From positions 24,833 to 88,832 of the forward strand of contig ONDS01000011.1 in NCBI GenBank assembly GCA_900316685.1: a stretch of 64,000 nt of DNA, written 5' to 3'. Below are positions 52,948 to 61,800 of the stretch, one piece after another. A model generated the notes under the pieces. That model saw only the letters and a list, made by a program, of their open reading frames with translations, did not search any database and was not told where the DNA came from. Numbering within the stretch: the stretch's first letter is position 1; every line of letters starts with the position of its first letter. The position numbers and the translations under genes are program-made. Source of the stretch: an uncultured Prevotellaceae bacterium. GTDB lineage: Bacteria > Bacteroidota > Bacteroidia > Bacteroidales > Bacteroidaceae.

Positions 52948-53769
52948 ATGAAACGTTTCAAAAACTGGCTTTTCACAACTATGGTGCTCTGGGTCATGAC
53001 CATGGGCGCCCAGGCACAATGCGCGATGGAGAACACCGCCTTCAAGTCGGGCGAATATCTCTCCTACAACCTTTATTTCAACTGGAAATTCGTATGGGTG
53101 AAAGTGGGCTCGGCAGCCCTCTCCACCGTTTCGGCCAACTACAAGGGACAGAGCGCTTATAAATGCAGCCTGCAAACGAAGGGCAACGGCAAACTCGACA
53201 AGTTCTTCGTCATGCGCGACACCTTGCTCAGTTACATATCCCAACAGATGGTGCCTCTGTATTTCCGCAAGGGTGCCACCGAAGGCAAGCATTACACCCT
53301 CGACGAGGTACTTTACGACTACAAGGGCGGCAAATGCAACTTGCGTATGTATCGTAAGAAAGACAATGGTCAGGGCAAATGGACCAGCGACAGCCGTTCG
53401 GAATGTATCGTCGACATGCTCAACCTCTTCATCAAGGCCCGCAGCTATGACAACTCGGGATGGAAGCCGGGCTGGAAACAGAATGTGCAGGTGGCCGACG
53501 GCGACGGCATCAACCCGGGCTACCTCGAATACAAGGGCAAGGAAACGATCAAGGGCGACAACGATGTGAAATACCGCTGCCTGAAACTTTCCTACTACGA
53601 GTATAAGAAGAGCAAGAAGAAATACAAGGAGTTGGCGGTGTTCTATGTGACCGACGATGCCAACCACATCCCCGTGCGCATCGACTTCAACCTCAACTTC
53701 GGCAGTGCCAAGGCTTATGTCACCGGCATGCGCGGCACACGTAGCCCCGTCACCGCCAAGGCCAACTGA
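52948..53769 (+). CDS. DUF3108 domain periplasmic protein
   Basis: The 273-residue protein has a cleavable signal peptide (1-24, ending GAQAQ) and the DUF3108 pattern: FKSGEYLSYNLYFNWKFVWV near the start, then LDKFFVMRDTLLSY, and a YYEYKKSKKKYKELAVFYVTDD segment near the end. The domain is a lipocalin-like beta barrel seen in envelope proteins, with no known activity. It is the last of the three-gene envelope unit and is followed by a large hairpin. Confidence 0.87.
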   Translation: MKRFKNWLFTTMVLWVMTMGAQAQCAMENTAFKSGEYLSYNLYFNWKFVWVKVGSAALSTVSANYKGQSAYKCSLQTKGNGKLDKFFVMRDTLLSYISQQMVPLYFRKGATEGKHYTLDEVLYDYKGGKCNLRMYRKKDNGQGKWTSDSRSECIVDMLNLFIKARSYDNSGWKPGWKQNVQVADGDGINPGYLEYKGKETIKGDNDVKYRCLKLSYYEYKKSKKKYKELAVFYVTDDANHIPVRIDFNLNFGSAKAYVTGMRGTRSPVTAKAN

Positions 53770-53813
53770 TTTCTCCAACTGCTACATGGCTATGGTTCAT
53801 GGTCCTGTGGCAA

Positions 53814-53861
53814 CCAAGAAACGCCCCCTCGGAAAACAACTTTCGAGGGGGTGTTTCTTGG
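53814..53861 (+). terminator. Large hairpin after the DUF3108 gene
   Basis: CCAAGAAACGCCCCCTCG (53814-53831) pairs with CGAGGGGGTGTTTCTTGG (53844-53861), 18 bp with one G-T pair and a 12-nt loop. A T-run is missing, so it may be an RNA end-stabilising element or a weak terminator. Confidence 0.8.
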
Positions 53862-53987
53862 TGTAAATCAAGAAATCACGGATAATTTGAAAAAAAACAA
53901 CCTGTGGGAGGAAGAAAGCACATCGGGAGCCATCACCCAGACCAGTGTGTGGGACGTGGAATAAACCCAAACAGAATCTTCAACAGC

Positions 53988-54035
53988 AAGCCCCATCATG
54001 CTATTCTATTTGGCATGATGGGGCTTCCCATTTTC
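53988..54035. terminator. Intrinsic terminator-like hairpin
   Basis: AAGCCCCATCATG (53988-54000) pairs perfectly with CATGATGGGGCTT (54014-54026), 13-nt loop, followed by CCCATTTTCTT. Confidence 0.75.
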
Positions 54036-54036
54036 T

Positions 54037-54142
54037 TAGGAGTTGGGGAGTTTAGGAGTTTAGACGATAGTCTTTGGGGGGGACTTTTTCGTTATTACGA
54101 CACTCAACATTCAACATTCAACACTCAACACTCAACATTCAC
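54037..54142. repeat. Composite intergenic repeat, copy C
   Basis: AGGAGTT and GGGAGTT units, TAGACGATAGTCTTTGG, GGGGACTTTTTCG, one GTTATTAC unit, and then six 7-bp CACTCAA/CATTCAA units (54101-54142). The last unit overlaps the stop codon (54139-54141) of the minus-strand SGNH gene. Confidence 0.9.
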
Positions 54143-54915
54143 TTCCTCACCCCCTTATACCTCGGACTATGTGTTTCATATTCCTTGAAGGTATATTTCC
54201 GGGTGGGTTTATCCAGACGGATGTGATAAGGAGCCTCCGGTCGGTCCATCCATGCCACCACCTTGTCCACCCATACCGCACTGGCGGCGAAGGTGGGATG
54301 CACATTGTCGGGAAAGCGGGCCAACCGCTCATGGTAACTGTCATAATACAGGCTGTCGCCGATGGTCTCGCGCAACATGTCCACCACCCCGAAATCCTTG
54401 TTCAGTTTGGGCAACTTGGCAGGACCGATCCACACGTAGGGTATATCGCCCACCACACGCAGTATCTCCCTCACGCTCTCGCTGCGAGCTTGCAGATCGT
54501 GATAACCCAGGTCGTTCGTCCCAAGGCAGATGATGACGAAGGTGGGACGCACCTTGTCCATCAAACGGTCGAGCTCGGTGGTACGAGCCCACGAATGGGT
54601 GGTCGAACCATACCAGATGGAGGTGAACAGATAGTGACCGTTCTCCTGTGCATACTCATAAAACCGCCGCCCCACCCCATCGAGCATCGAGTCGCCGAAG
54701 AGCAGGATACGTTGGTGCGTGGTGTCGACAGCTTGTTTTTGGTCTTGCACCATAGGTGACTGTGTCTTGACAGTATCGTTGACCAGCAGTTCGACGATAC
54801 TGTCTACGGCCAGCAGCAAATCGTCGGTGATCTGCGCCCGTGTGGGCAACAACCCTACGAGCAGCACCAGTATCAGTGCCACCCGTCGTCCTGAAAAACC
54901 TTTATTCTTGTCCAT
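54139..54915 (-). CDS. Exported SGNH hydrolase, paralogue of 12642-13496
   Basis: The 258-residue protein has a signal peptide (MDKNKGFSGRRVALILVLLV, ending TRAQ) and an SGNH domain with LFGDSMLDGVGRRFYEYA (Ser), CLGTNDLGYHD (block III Asn) and a DNVHPTFAASAVW histidine. It is clearly related to the MBOAT partner at 12642-13496 (shared ENGH, WYGST and VHPTF segments) but is not next to an MBOAT gene. The ATG at 54915 is preferred over an upstream TTG. It may act on the same acylated glycan, or serve as a spare acyl-transfer partner. Confidence 0.82.
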   Translation of the reverse strand: MDKNKGFSGRRVALILVLLVGLLPTRAQITDDLLLAVDSIVELLVNDTVKTQSPMVQDQKQAVDTTHQRILLFGDSMLDGVGRRFYEYAQENGHYLFTSIWYGSTTHSWARTTELDRLMDKVRPTFVIICLGTNDLGYHDLQARSESVREILRVVGDIPYVWIGPAKLPKLNKDFGVVDMLRETIGDSLYYDSYHERLARFPDNVHPTFAASAVWVDKVVAWMDRPEAPYHIRLDKPTRKYTFKEYETHSPRYKGVRK

Positions 54916-54986
54916 TGCAAAGAATAAACGCAAAATCCCATAAATATTATAAAGGAAGCCCCGGTTATCACATTATTTCACTGTTT

Positions 54987-55018
54987 TTTGATTTTTTGAG
55001 CCTTTTCCATTATATTTG
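54987..55018 (+). promoter_or_regulatory. Promoter of a decayed secreted-protein gene
   Basis: TTTG (54987-54990), 20 nt, TATATTTG (55011-55018), 20 nt before the ATG at 55038. Confidence 0.75.
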
Positions 55019-55037
55019 CCGAAGCAAAAAGATAGCC

Positions 55038-55090
55038 ATGCGGAAAATCATAATTCTACCCCTCCTCTTCGCCGTGCCATTCATGGCTCA
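55038..55090 (+). pseudogene. Signal-peptide remnant fused to the next fragment
   Basis: The ATG at 55038 reads MRKIIILPLLFAVPFMAH, a normal signal peptide cut just where cleavage would be expected. The frame then runs into unrelated codons and stops at 55127. The following mobile-element-like sequence is in another frame. Promoter and signal peptide are therefore the 5' scrap of a lost exported protein. Confidence 0.65.
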
Positions 55091-55944
55091 TCTTCCTGCA
55101 GTTCCCGGAGTCGGTGTTCACAGATGAGCAGAAGGAGAATTTCAGAAAGCTGGAATCTCTACGCGACTCGGGGCTGACGCACCTCACACTGGAGATACTG
55201 CGCCACCGCTCTAAGATGGAATCGTCGTTCGCTGCCATGTTCCGCCAAACGTGCATCGATCTTGCGGAAACATTGAACGGACAGCCCATCGAGGACAGAA
55301 TACTCAATAACTGGGCAGTACCGCTGGCAGCTTACCGGTGCCTCGAAACAACGCTCCGCATCAACCTCCCTTACACGCACCTCTTTGACATCACGGTAAG
55401 GGGTATCCGCACGCAGAACGCGGAGTGCAAGACTTCCAGCGAACTGGGCAACTTCTGGAATGCGGTGCAATACCTCATCGCCCAGGGGGAAATCATTGAA
55501 AGCGGTGACTACCGCATCAAATACCTGCAATTCTTCAAGTCGGACAGGATTCAGGGCATACACTGGCAGGAGAAACATCCAGTTCTTTTCTTGCAGAAGA
55601 CCAGGATCTTCATGCTCTATAAGCACAACGGCAAGAACGTTGGTGATGTGGTTATACCTGAAGAATCGCTCAAATACTACCTCGAACACTCCAAGGCGTT
55701 TCTCGGTGAGAAGCTGGTACACTACCGCTTATTCAACAAGGGTATAGTCGTGTACGACAAGGACAAGCCCAACGGCAAGAACGGATACATGGAAGCGGAG
55801 ACAGTGCAACGCTCTTACTGCTTCGACTACCAGAAACTGGTTGAGACATTTGACATCAACCTCGAACGGGCCAACAGTGACACGCTCGATGATGATGAGA
55901 AAGAGAAGATGAAAAAGGCAGAGCAAGTCCTGCCGTTTCAATAA
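55081..55944 (+). pseudogene. C-terminal fragment of a mobile-element primase/helicase-like protein
   Basis: From about 55090 the frame reads FLQFPESVFTDEQKENFRKL and on for 280 residues with no obvious family start codon (a GTG at 55114 is the first). Stretches such as EDRILNNWAVPLAA, NAECKTSSELGNFWNAVQYL and EESLKYYLEHSKAFLGEK recall the C-terminal region of large primase/helicase-type proteins of Bacteroidota mobile elements. That recollection is weak. The N-terminal catalytic part is missing, so the gene is probably dead, though a product could start at the GTG. Confidence 0.5.
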
Positions 55945-55981
55945 GAATCAATTTGTCTTATCTCTATTTAACCTGTTATTA

Positions 55982-56013
55982 TTTGGCTATTTCAAAATAA
56001 AAAAATAAATTTG
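55982..56013 (+). promoter_or_regulatory. Promoter of the LRR gene
   Basis: TTTG (55982-55985), 20 nt, TAAATTTG (56006-56013). The leader would be about 90 nt. Confidence 0.7.
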
Positions 56014-56108
56014 CATAATAATCACGATATTGTGATTGTTAACGCAAACAGTAAGACTTTGATGACAAAAAGAAAAACCATTTTAAAATCAACGAAAACT
56101 ATAGACCT

Positions 56109-57418
56109 ATGAAAAAAAAATTATTGTTATTCCTTTTCTCTTTACTAACTGTCCTGCCGACGATGGCTTCTGAATATGTGATTATAAACGGAATTAGATA
56201 TGAACTCAACCCTACATATAAAACCGCAAAAGTAATAATGGGAGGATATTCAGATAATATTACGATTCCAGCCGCTGTAACATATGAGGGGGTTACATAT
56301 CCTGTGACAGAAATCGATAATTTTGCATTTCGAAGAAAGAAAGATTTGAAAAGTGTTGTATTACCTAACTCCTTGGATAAAATAGAGTCTGGTCTGTTTA
56401 GAGAATGTTCAGGTTTGACAAGGGTTATAATACCTAACTCAGTTAAGGTAATAGAGACCGGTGCGTTCATGGATTGTACAAGCCTAACGAGTATTGACAT
56501 ACCGAACTCTGTAGAATCAATTGGTAAAAATGCGTTTTTAGATTCTGGCATTTATAATAATTCTCCTGATGGAGTGTTTTACGTGGGTAAATTCGCATGT
56601 GGATATAAAGGGGATATGCCATCCTCCATTACCGTGAAGGAAGGTATAGAGTTCATAGCCCAAGATGCATTCGAAAAAGCTGAAAACCTTACAACCGTAA
56701 CTCTTCCAAGTTCTATTAAAAGTATCGGAAAAAGTGCATTTCGTCGCTGTTCTAATCTGAAAACAATTAACTTTCCTAACGGTTTGAAAATAATAGATAA
56801 TAATGCGTTTCGAGATTGCGCAAATTTGACAACAATTACTTACCTAACGGTTTGGAAAGCATAGGTGAGTATGCATTTAAAGATTGCAAAAATTTGACTA
56901 CAATTAACTTTCCTAACGGTTTGAAAAGCATAGGTGAGGAAGCGTTTGAGGGTTGTAATAATTTGAAAACAATAAACTTACCTAACGGTTTGAAAAGCAT
57001 AGGTAAACGTGCGTTTCAATATTGCACAAATTTGACTTCTGTCACTTTCCCAAAGACTCCCATCATAATTGATGATTACGCATTTTTAGGATCCAAATTA
57101 AATCCCAATTCCGTGTCATGGCCTGCCCCGGTGTATAAAACAGAATGGGAAAAAAATCCTCTTGGTAAAGAAGTGGTTATAATGTATAGAATTATTAAAT
57201 GGGGAGATAAAGAATATATGTTATCTTGGAATAAAAAACAGAATCTTTATTATTGTGCTGATTTACCTTCTTTAACTTTTTATTCAAATTATAACGACCT
57301 TGAAGCTGCTGTATTTTATTGGGTTTGTTCACATAATCTAAGATCCAAAGGAATTATAAAAAACAACGGTAGTAGAAGTAATGGTAGTAGAAGTAATGGT
57401 AAAAGTAAAAGAAGATAA
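56109..57418 (+). pseudogene. BspA-type leucine-rich-repeat surface protein, frameshifted
   Basis: A signal peptide (MKKKLLLFLFSLLTVLPTMA) is followed by LRR_5/BspA repeats of about 23 residues (LTTINFPNGLKSIGEEAFEGC type). The first frame ends at 56864. The repeats continue in a second frame to 57418. In the repeat at 56826-56850 the usual ACAATTAACTTACC reads ACAATTACTTACC, one A short, which accounts for the shift. The C-terminus has a GSRSN repeat and a basic end but no T9SS domain that I can see. The gene is much more AT-rich than its neighbours, suggesting transfer. A sequencing error or phase-variable slip could also explain the shift. Confidence 0.8.
57364..57412 (+). repeat. 15-bp tandem repeat at the LRR gene 3' end
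   Basis: GGTAGTAGAAGTAAT occurs two and a half times, coding for GSRSN-type repeats at the C-terminus. Confidence 0.75.
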
Positions 57419-57454
57419 TTAAAGGGATATCCCTTAATCTTATAAGAAGAATAT

Positions 57455-57492
57455 AAAGGTCGGGTGCCATGATGGAACTCGACCTTTTTATT
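57455..57492 (+). terminator. Intrinsic terminator after the LRR gene
   Basis: AAAGGTCGGGT (57455-57465) pairs with ACTCGACCTTT (57477-57487), one G-T pair, followed by TTTATTG. Confidence 0.85.
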
Positions 57493-57555
57493 GCCTTTGT
57501 CTGCCCCGCCTCCCACCTGAAAATATGTTTGCTTCGAAGCCGGGCATATTTATCT

Positions 57556-57769
57556 TGTTACAAGTGTTACAAATGTTACAATATTGACAATCAATGATTT
57601 AGATTGTCAAATTCTTGTAACAGCTTGTTGCGTTTTTGTTACAACCCTTCATCTTGTTAGAAAAACCACTCTTCTGTTACAACAACAGAGGTTTGTAACA
57701 TAATACTGATTTTGTAAGTTACTGAAAATCAGCCATCTATAAAACGTAACACTTGTAACACTTGTAACG
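57556..57769. repeat. Cluster of TGTTACAA/TTGTAACA motifs
   Basis: TGTTACAA is at 57556, 57565 and 57574 (9-bp spacing), and again at 57637 and 57675. The inverse TTGTAACA is at 57615, 57693 and 57753, with TTGTAACG at 57762 and CGTAACA at 57745, again 9 bp apart. The ends of the 214-bp region are thus three-unit arrays in opposite orientation. This looks like iterons or a multi-site operator. Confidence 0.75.
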
Positions 57770-58375
57770 CTCTAAAAGATATTCACACGCGAGTTATTCG
57801 TTATTTATCCGACTCTCCTACAAGAGCCGTATGGGAGTGGGCAACCATCGGTGCTGACTGCCATATCGTAGGTATCGCTATAATCATAAGCAGCCTTGTA
57901 GTCGGTATGGGCATCCCGATTGTCAAAGCGTAGCACGGCAAGGTTACTCCGCTGTTCCTCTGCCACTCGCCAACCGTAGGTGCAGCCGGCTGCCAAAGAT
58001 GAGGGCACAGTCGTCTACTCCACATCCGTGAGTGACTCTGAATGGGAGATCCTGCTTCCCGCCAATCTAACAGGAGAATACACCCTGTACTTTGAAGATG
58101 ACCGATTCATCTATCAATGCACGCTCATTCTTTAGACAGTAAAACTCCTAATATCATATCAAAAGGTAACAATATGGACTGATTTTACTGCCGCCCAAGC
58201 CCGCCCCGGGGAGGTGCATCTCCCCTGCGGGCGAAGGCGGAACATTTGACTCCGCTGTCGTAGGGGCTTACTTCATGTATGCCTTGGTGCAACCACCCAC
58301 GTGTAGGGGCTTACTTTATGTATGTCCAGACATTCCATAATAAACACGATAATCCAACGTTATAACAATAAGATA
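57770..58375. other. Gene-poor stretch with gene scraps, hairpin and direct repeats
   Basis: No intact gene is seen. At 58010-58135 a 41-residue tail (NLTGEYTLYFEDD, then QCTLIL and a stop) resembles the end of small exported DUF3244-like proteins. At 58199-58232 there is a GC-rich two-part hairpin (GCCCGC/GCGGGC and GGGGAG/CTCCCC). A 22-bp direct repeat (GTAGGGGCTTACTTCATG and its copy) is at 58260-58281 and 58303-58324. Confidence 0.55.
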
Positions 58376-58798
58376 ATGAAGATGAAAAAAACATTCCAGA
58401 TTGCGCTACTGGCCATGCTGGCCACCGCTCCCGCCACGGCCCAGACCACAGCCCGCACCTTCACCTACGACGCGGCAGGCAACCGCATCGCCATGGGCGT
58501 GCCCCTCTCCCAAGTGCCGGGCAGGCCTTCTGCCGTCTTCGGAACGGAAGAAACCCCTGCCGTCTCCATCACCTCACGTCCCGACGGGCATGTGTACGTC
58601 CTCCCACGGCAGTCGGCAGGACGTGACATCACCTACAGCGCAACCGTCTACAACGCGGCAGGGCAGACCGTGGCCGTACTGCCCGCCACCGACAGCCCCC
58701 ACTCCACCATTGACCTCTCCTCGCTCCAATCGGGAGTGTACGTCGTGGACGTGCTCATCGGCGACAGCCACGTGACCAGGAAAGTAACCAAGGAATGA
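58376..58798 (+). CDS. Small secreted T9SS-domain protein preceding the RHS gene
   Basis: The 140-residue product starts MKMKKTFQIALLAMLA, with signal cleavage after TAQ, followed by one RHS/YD-like motif (FTYDAAGNRI) and then a type IX sorting domain (VYNAAGQTVAVLP to GVYVVDVLIGDSHVTRKV). It lies 20 bp before the giant RHS gene, in the same direction. With almost no mature protein between signal and sorting domain, it could be a carrier, chaperone-like partner or cut-down RHS protein. The CDS is GC-rich like the RHS gene. Confidence 0.75.
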   Translation: MKMKKTFQIALLAMLATAPATAQTTARTFTYDAAGNRIAMGVPLSQVPGRPSAVFGTEETPAVSITSRPDGHVYVLPRQSAGRDITYSATVYNAAGQTVAVLPATDSPHSTIDLSSLQSGVYVVDVLIGDSHVTRKVTKE

Positions 58799-58818
58799 AC
58801 CGCAAAAATGAATGGATT

Positions 58819-61800
58819 ATGAAAACGGACCTTAGAAAGACATTACTTGCAGCCATATCTCTGCTTATGCTGACCCCTTCGGCTGCCGCCAATACCAAAG
58901 TGCCCCCGGGCGACACCATCCGAACGGTGCTCCCCCTGTTCGACCCTGTCGTGGTGGAGGACAGCCTCGTCGAGCCATCACCCGACGGCAGGGGCATCGT
59001 CATTCCCGGTACGGCGGACATGGACGACCCCTCCAATCCCTTCTCCACGGCACAGACCAACGCACTGCGTTCGGGTGCGACATACAAGGTGGGTACCCCC
59101 ACCACCGACAGCGGGGTGTCTCCCCTTGGAGCCGCCACGTGGAGCCTCACCTTCGAAGCGCCGCCGGGTGTCGGCGGCTTGACGCCGCAGGTGGGTCTTT
59201 CCTACTCCAGTCAGGCAGGGAACGGCAACGCGGGCTGGGGTGTCAGCATCACAGGCATCAGCTGCATCACGCGCGGCATGAAGACCCTCTATCACGACGA
59301 GGCGGTCAGGGGAATCAAGAATGATGCCCATGATGCCCTCTTTCTCGACGGGCGGCGACTGCTGCTGTTTGTGGGCACGGAGGGCACGACAGGTGCCGTG
59401 TATTATCCCGAAGGCGACCCCTACACCTCCGTCAGGGTCACCTCCTCCAACAGTTACGGCCCGCTGTCGTTCGAGGTGACCGCCTCCGACGGCATGACCC
59501 ACCGCTACGGCACCACGGCCAACGCGCGCCTGACGTTCACCGACGGGGGCGGCGTGCAGCGCGTGCATGCCTGGTACGTGAGCCGCCAGGAGGACGCCCA
59601 CGGCAACTACGTCACCTATTCCTACCTGCACGACCACTTGGTGGTCTATCCCGAGACCATCGCCTACGGCAAGAACAGCCACACGGGCACCGGAGCCGAC
59701 AACTACATCCGCTTCACCTACTCGGGTGTCTACGCCGGCACGCTCCGCAGCTTCGTACTGGGAGGTGTGCGTGGCGGCGTGTACAAGTGCCTCACGGATG
59801 TGAGGACGATGACGGGCAGCGTCGTCTATCGCGAGTACGTGCTCAACTACGACCCCTCCTCCGACGGGACGACCGTGAAGTTCGAACGCCTCACGTCGGT
59901 CACCTGCAAGAACGGCGTAGGCGAGGAGATGAAACCCGTGACACTGGAGTGGAACACGATGCCGGGCGGCACGCAGCAAACGACAACGCTCCCTTACGAC
60001 TGGGTATGCGCGCATAACGGCTATTCAGTAAAAGATTCCCTTTTCATTGCCGCCGACATGGACGGCAACGGGCTGGCCGACATCATACGCATCTCCAAGG
60101 AGATGAATGAAAATGACATCCTATATGACTTTGCGTACATCTACAAGGCATTACATGGTATCGATGGACAGGTAACTTATGGTCAACCATTGGTTTGCAG
60201 CCTTGGCTCCAATAGCGGTCGACGGTTCTTCACACATGCATTTTTCTCCAATTTCATTGCCGATTTCGATGGTGATGGGATGAGCGATCTCGTCTTACCC
60301 TATTATAACATGGCACACGGACCCGATAACGCTTCCTTCCACGTAGTCTTGGGCAAAGATGTAAGAGATGGACAGAGTGATTATTCCTATTCATACGATG
60401 TTGACTTGCAAACGGAAAGCCATTATATGGACTTCCTCACCGGTGATGCCAACAACGATGGACGTGACGACATACTCTTCATCGAGACAGAAAAAGCAGG
60501 AGACGACAACTACCTGCACATACTGCTGTCCACGGGGATGTCTTTCACTCACACAGAGATACCTCTTGAATCGTTGGGGAATGAGTTTAAGCCATTTTTA
60601 GGAGACTACAACTGCGACGGTCTCGTGGACATCATCGTCATCCACGATGACGGGTACAAGATCTTCTACAACATCGGCGGCCCCATGCTTTCATCGCTCT
60701 TTTCCAACAACCATTCCTCCGCCGGCACATCCTTCGGCTACAATTGGCGCATGGAGCAGGGCGACTTCAACGGCGACGGCCTGGTGGACTTCGTATATGT
60801 GGGCGAAAGCAGCCCCGACTATTACTTCGCCCTGAACAACGGCGACGGGACGTTCAGCGTCAGCCTGGCTTTCGACCATTACACCATCTTCGACCAGGTC
60901 ACAGCCAACGACAACTCGCGTTTCACCCTCACCCCCATGGACATCGACCGCGACGGGCTGACCGACCTCGTGGTGTCCAAGGCCAAGTACAACCATCACG
61001 GGGGGCTGTTCCCTTATGACAGCTTCTCGCGCACCATGGTGGGATGGCTCCTTTCCAACGGATCGTCACTCACGGAGATAAGGAGCATCGATTCCTACGG
61101 TATGGAGGACGAGGCCAATCCCTGCAACATCATGCTCGCCGACTTCGACGGCGACGGCTGGCCCGAGCTGGCCAACAACGGGTCGGACTGGTACACCAAC
61201 ACCACGGCCACGAATGACGGCTGCCACGTGCGCATATACCACGCCGCCGACTTCACCGCAGCCTCGGGCAAGCTCGCCCGCGCCACCGACGCCCTTGGCG
61301 CCTACACCGCTTTCACCTACGGCACCACCGCCGACCCCTCGCTCTACACCCACGACTACGCCACCGGCACCTTCCCCATGGCCGACGCCCACATGCCCAT
61401 GGCCCTCGTGGGAACGATGGCGAAGAACGACGGCATGACAGGCATCCACACCACCACCTACCGCTACGCCGGCCTCAAGCTGCACCTGCAGGGCAAGGGA
61501 GCGCTCGGCTTCATGGACATCGCCGCACGCGACGACCGCACCGGCGTGACCACACAGAACGGCACGCTCGCCTGGAACACCGACTACTACATCCCTTCTT
61601 CCGTCTACTCCGTCACCTCGATGGGATACGACCGCGACAGCACGGCCACCACGTTCGCCGTCTCGCCCCATACCAACGCACGCTACACCAGCTTCCCCTC
61701 CGTGAAGTACACCATGGACATGGACGGCAACGAGACCACCGCCGCCTACACCTTCCACACCGCCTACGGCCGCATGACCAAGGAACACATCGAGTACGGA

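Larger units (their letters stand above)
53770..54138. other. Gene-free stretch with hairpins and a composite repeat
   Basis: No gene is seen in this 369-bp gap. It contains the two hairpins listed below, an unassigned segment at 53865-53985, and the composite repeat copy C. Confidence 0.8.

Noticed and set aside
57801-58025. Minus-strand frames of about 70 codons
   Set aside because: A short stretch looks protein-like (TDYKAAYDYSDTYDM), but there is no promoter, family match or conserved end that I can identify. It may be a scrap of a lost gene.
58978-60015. Long minus-strand frame inside the RHS gene
   Set aside because: It is antisense to a clear SpvB/FG-GAP protein. GC-rich codon bias in the sense gene keeps the opposite frame open, and the translated product has no recognisable domain.
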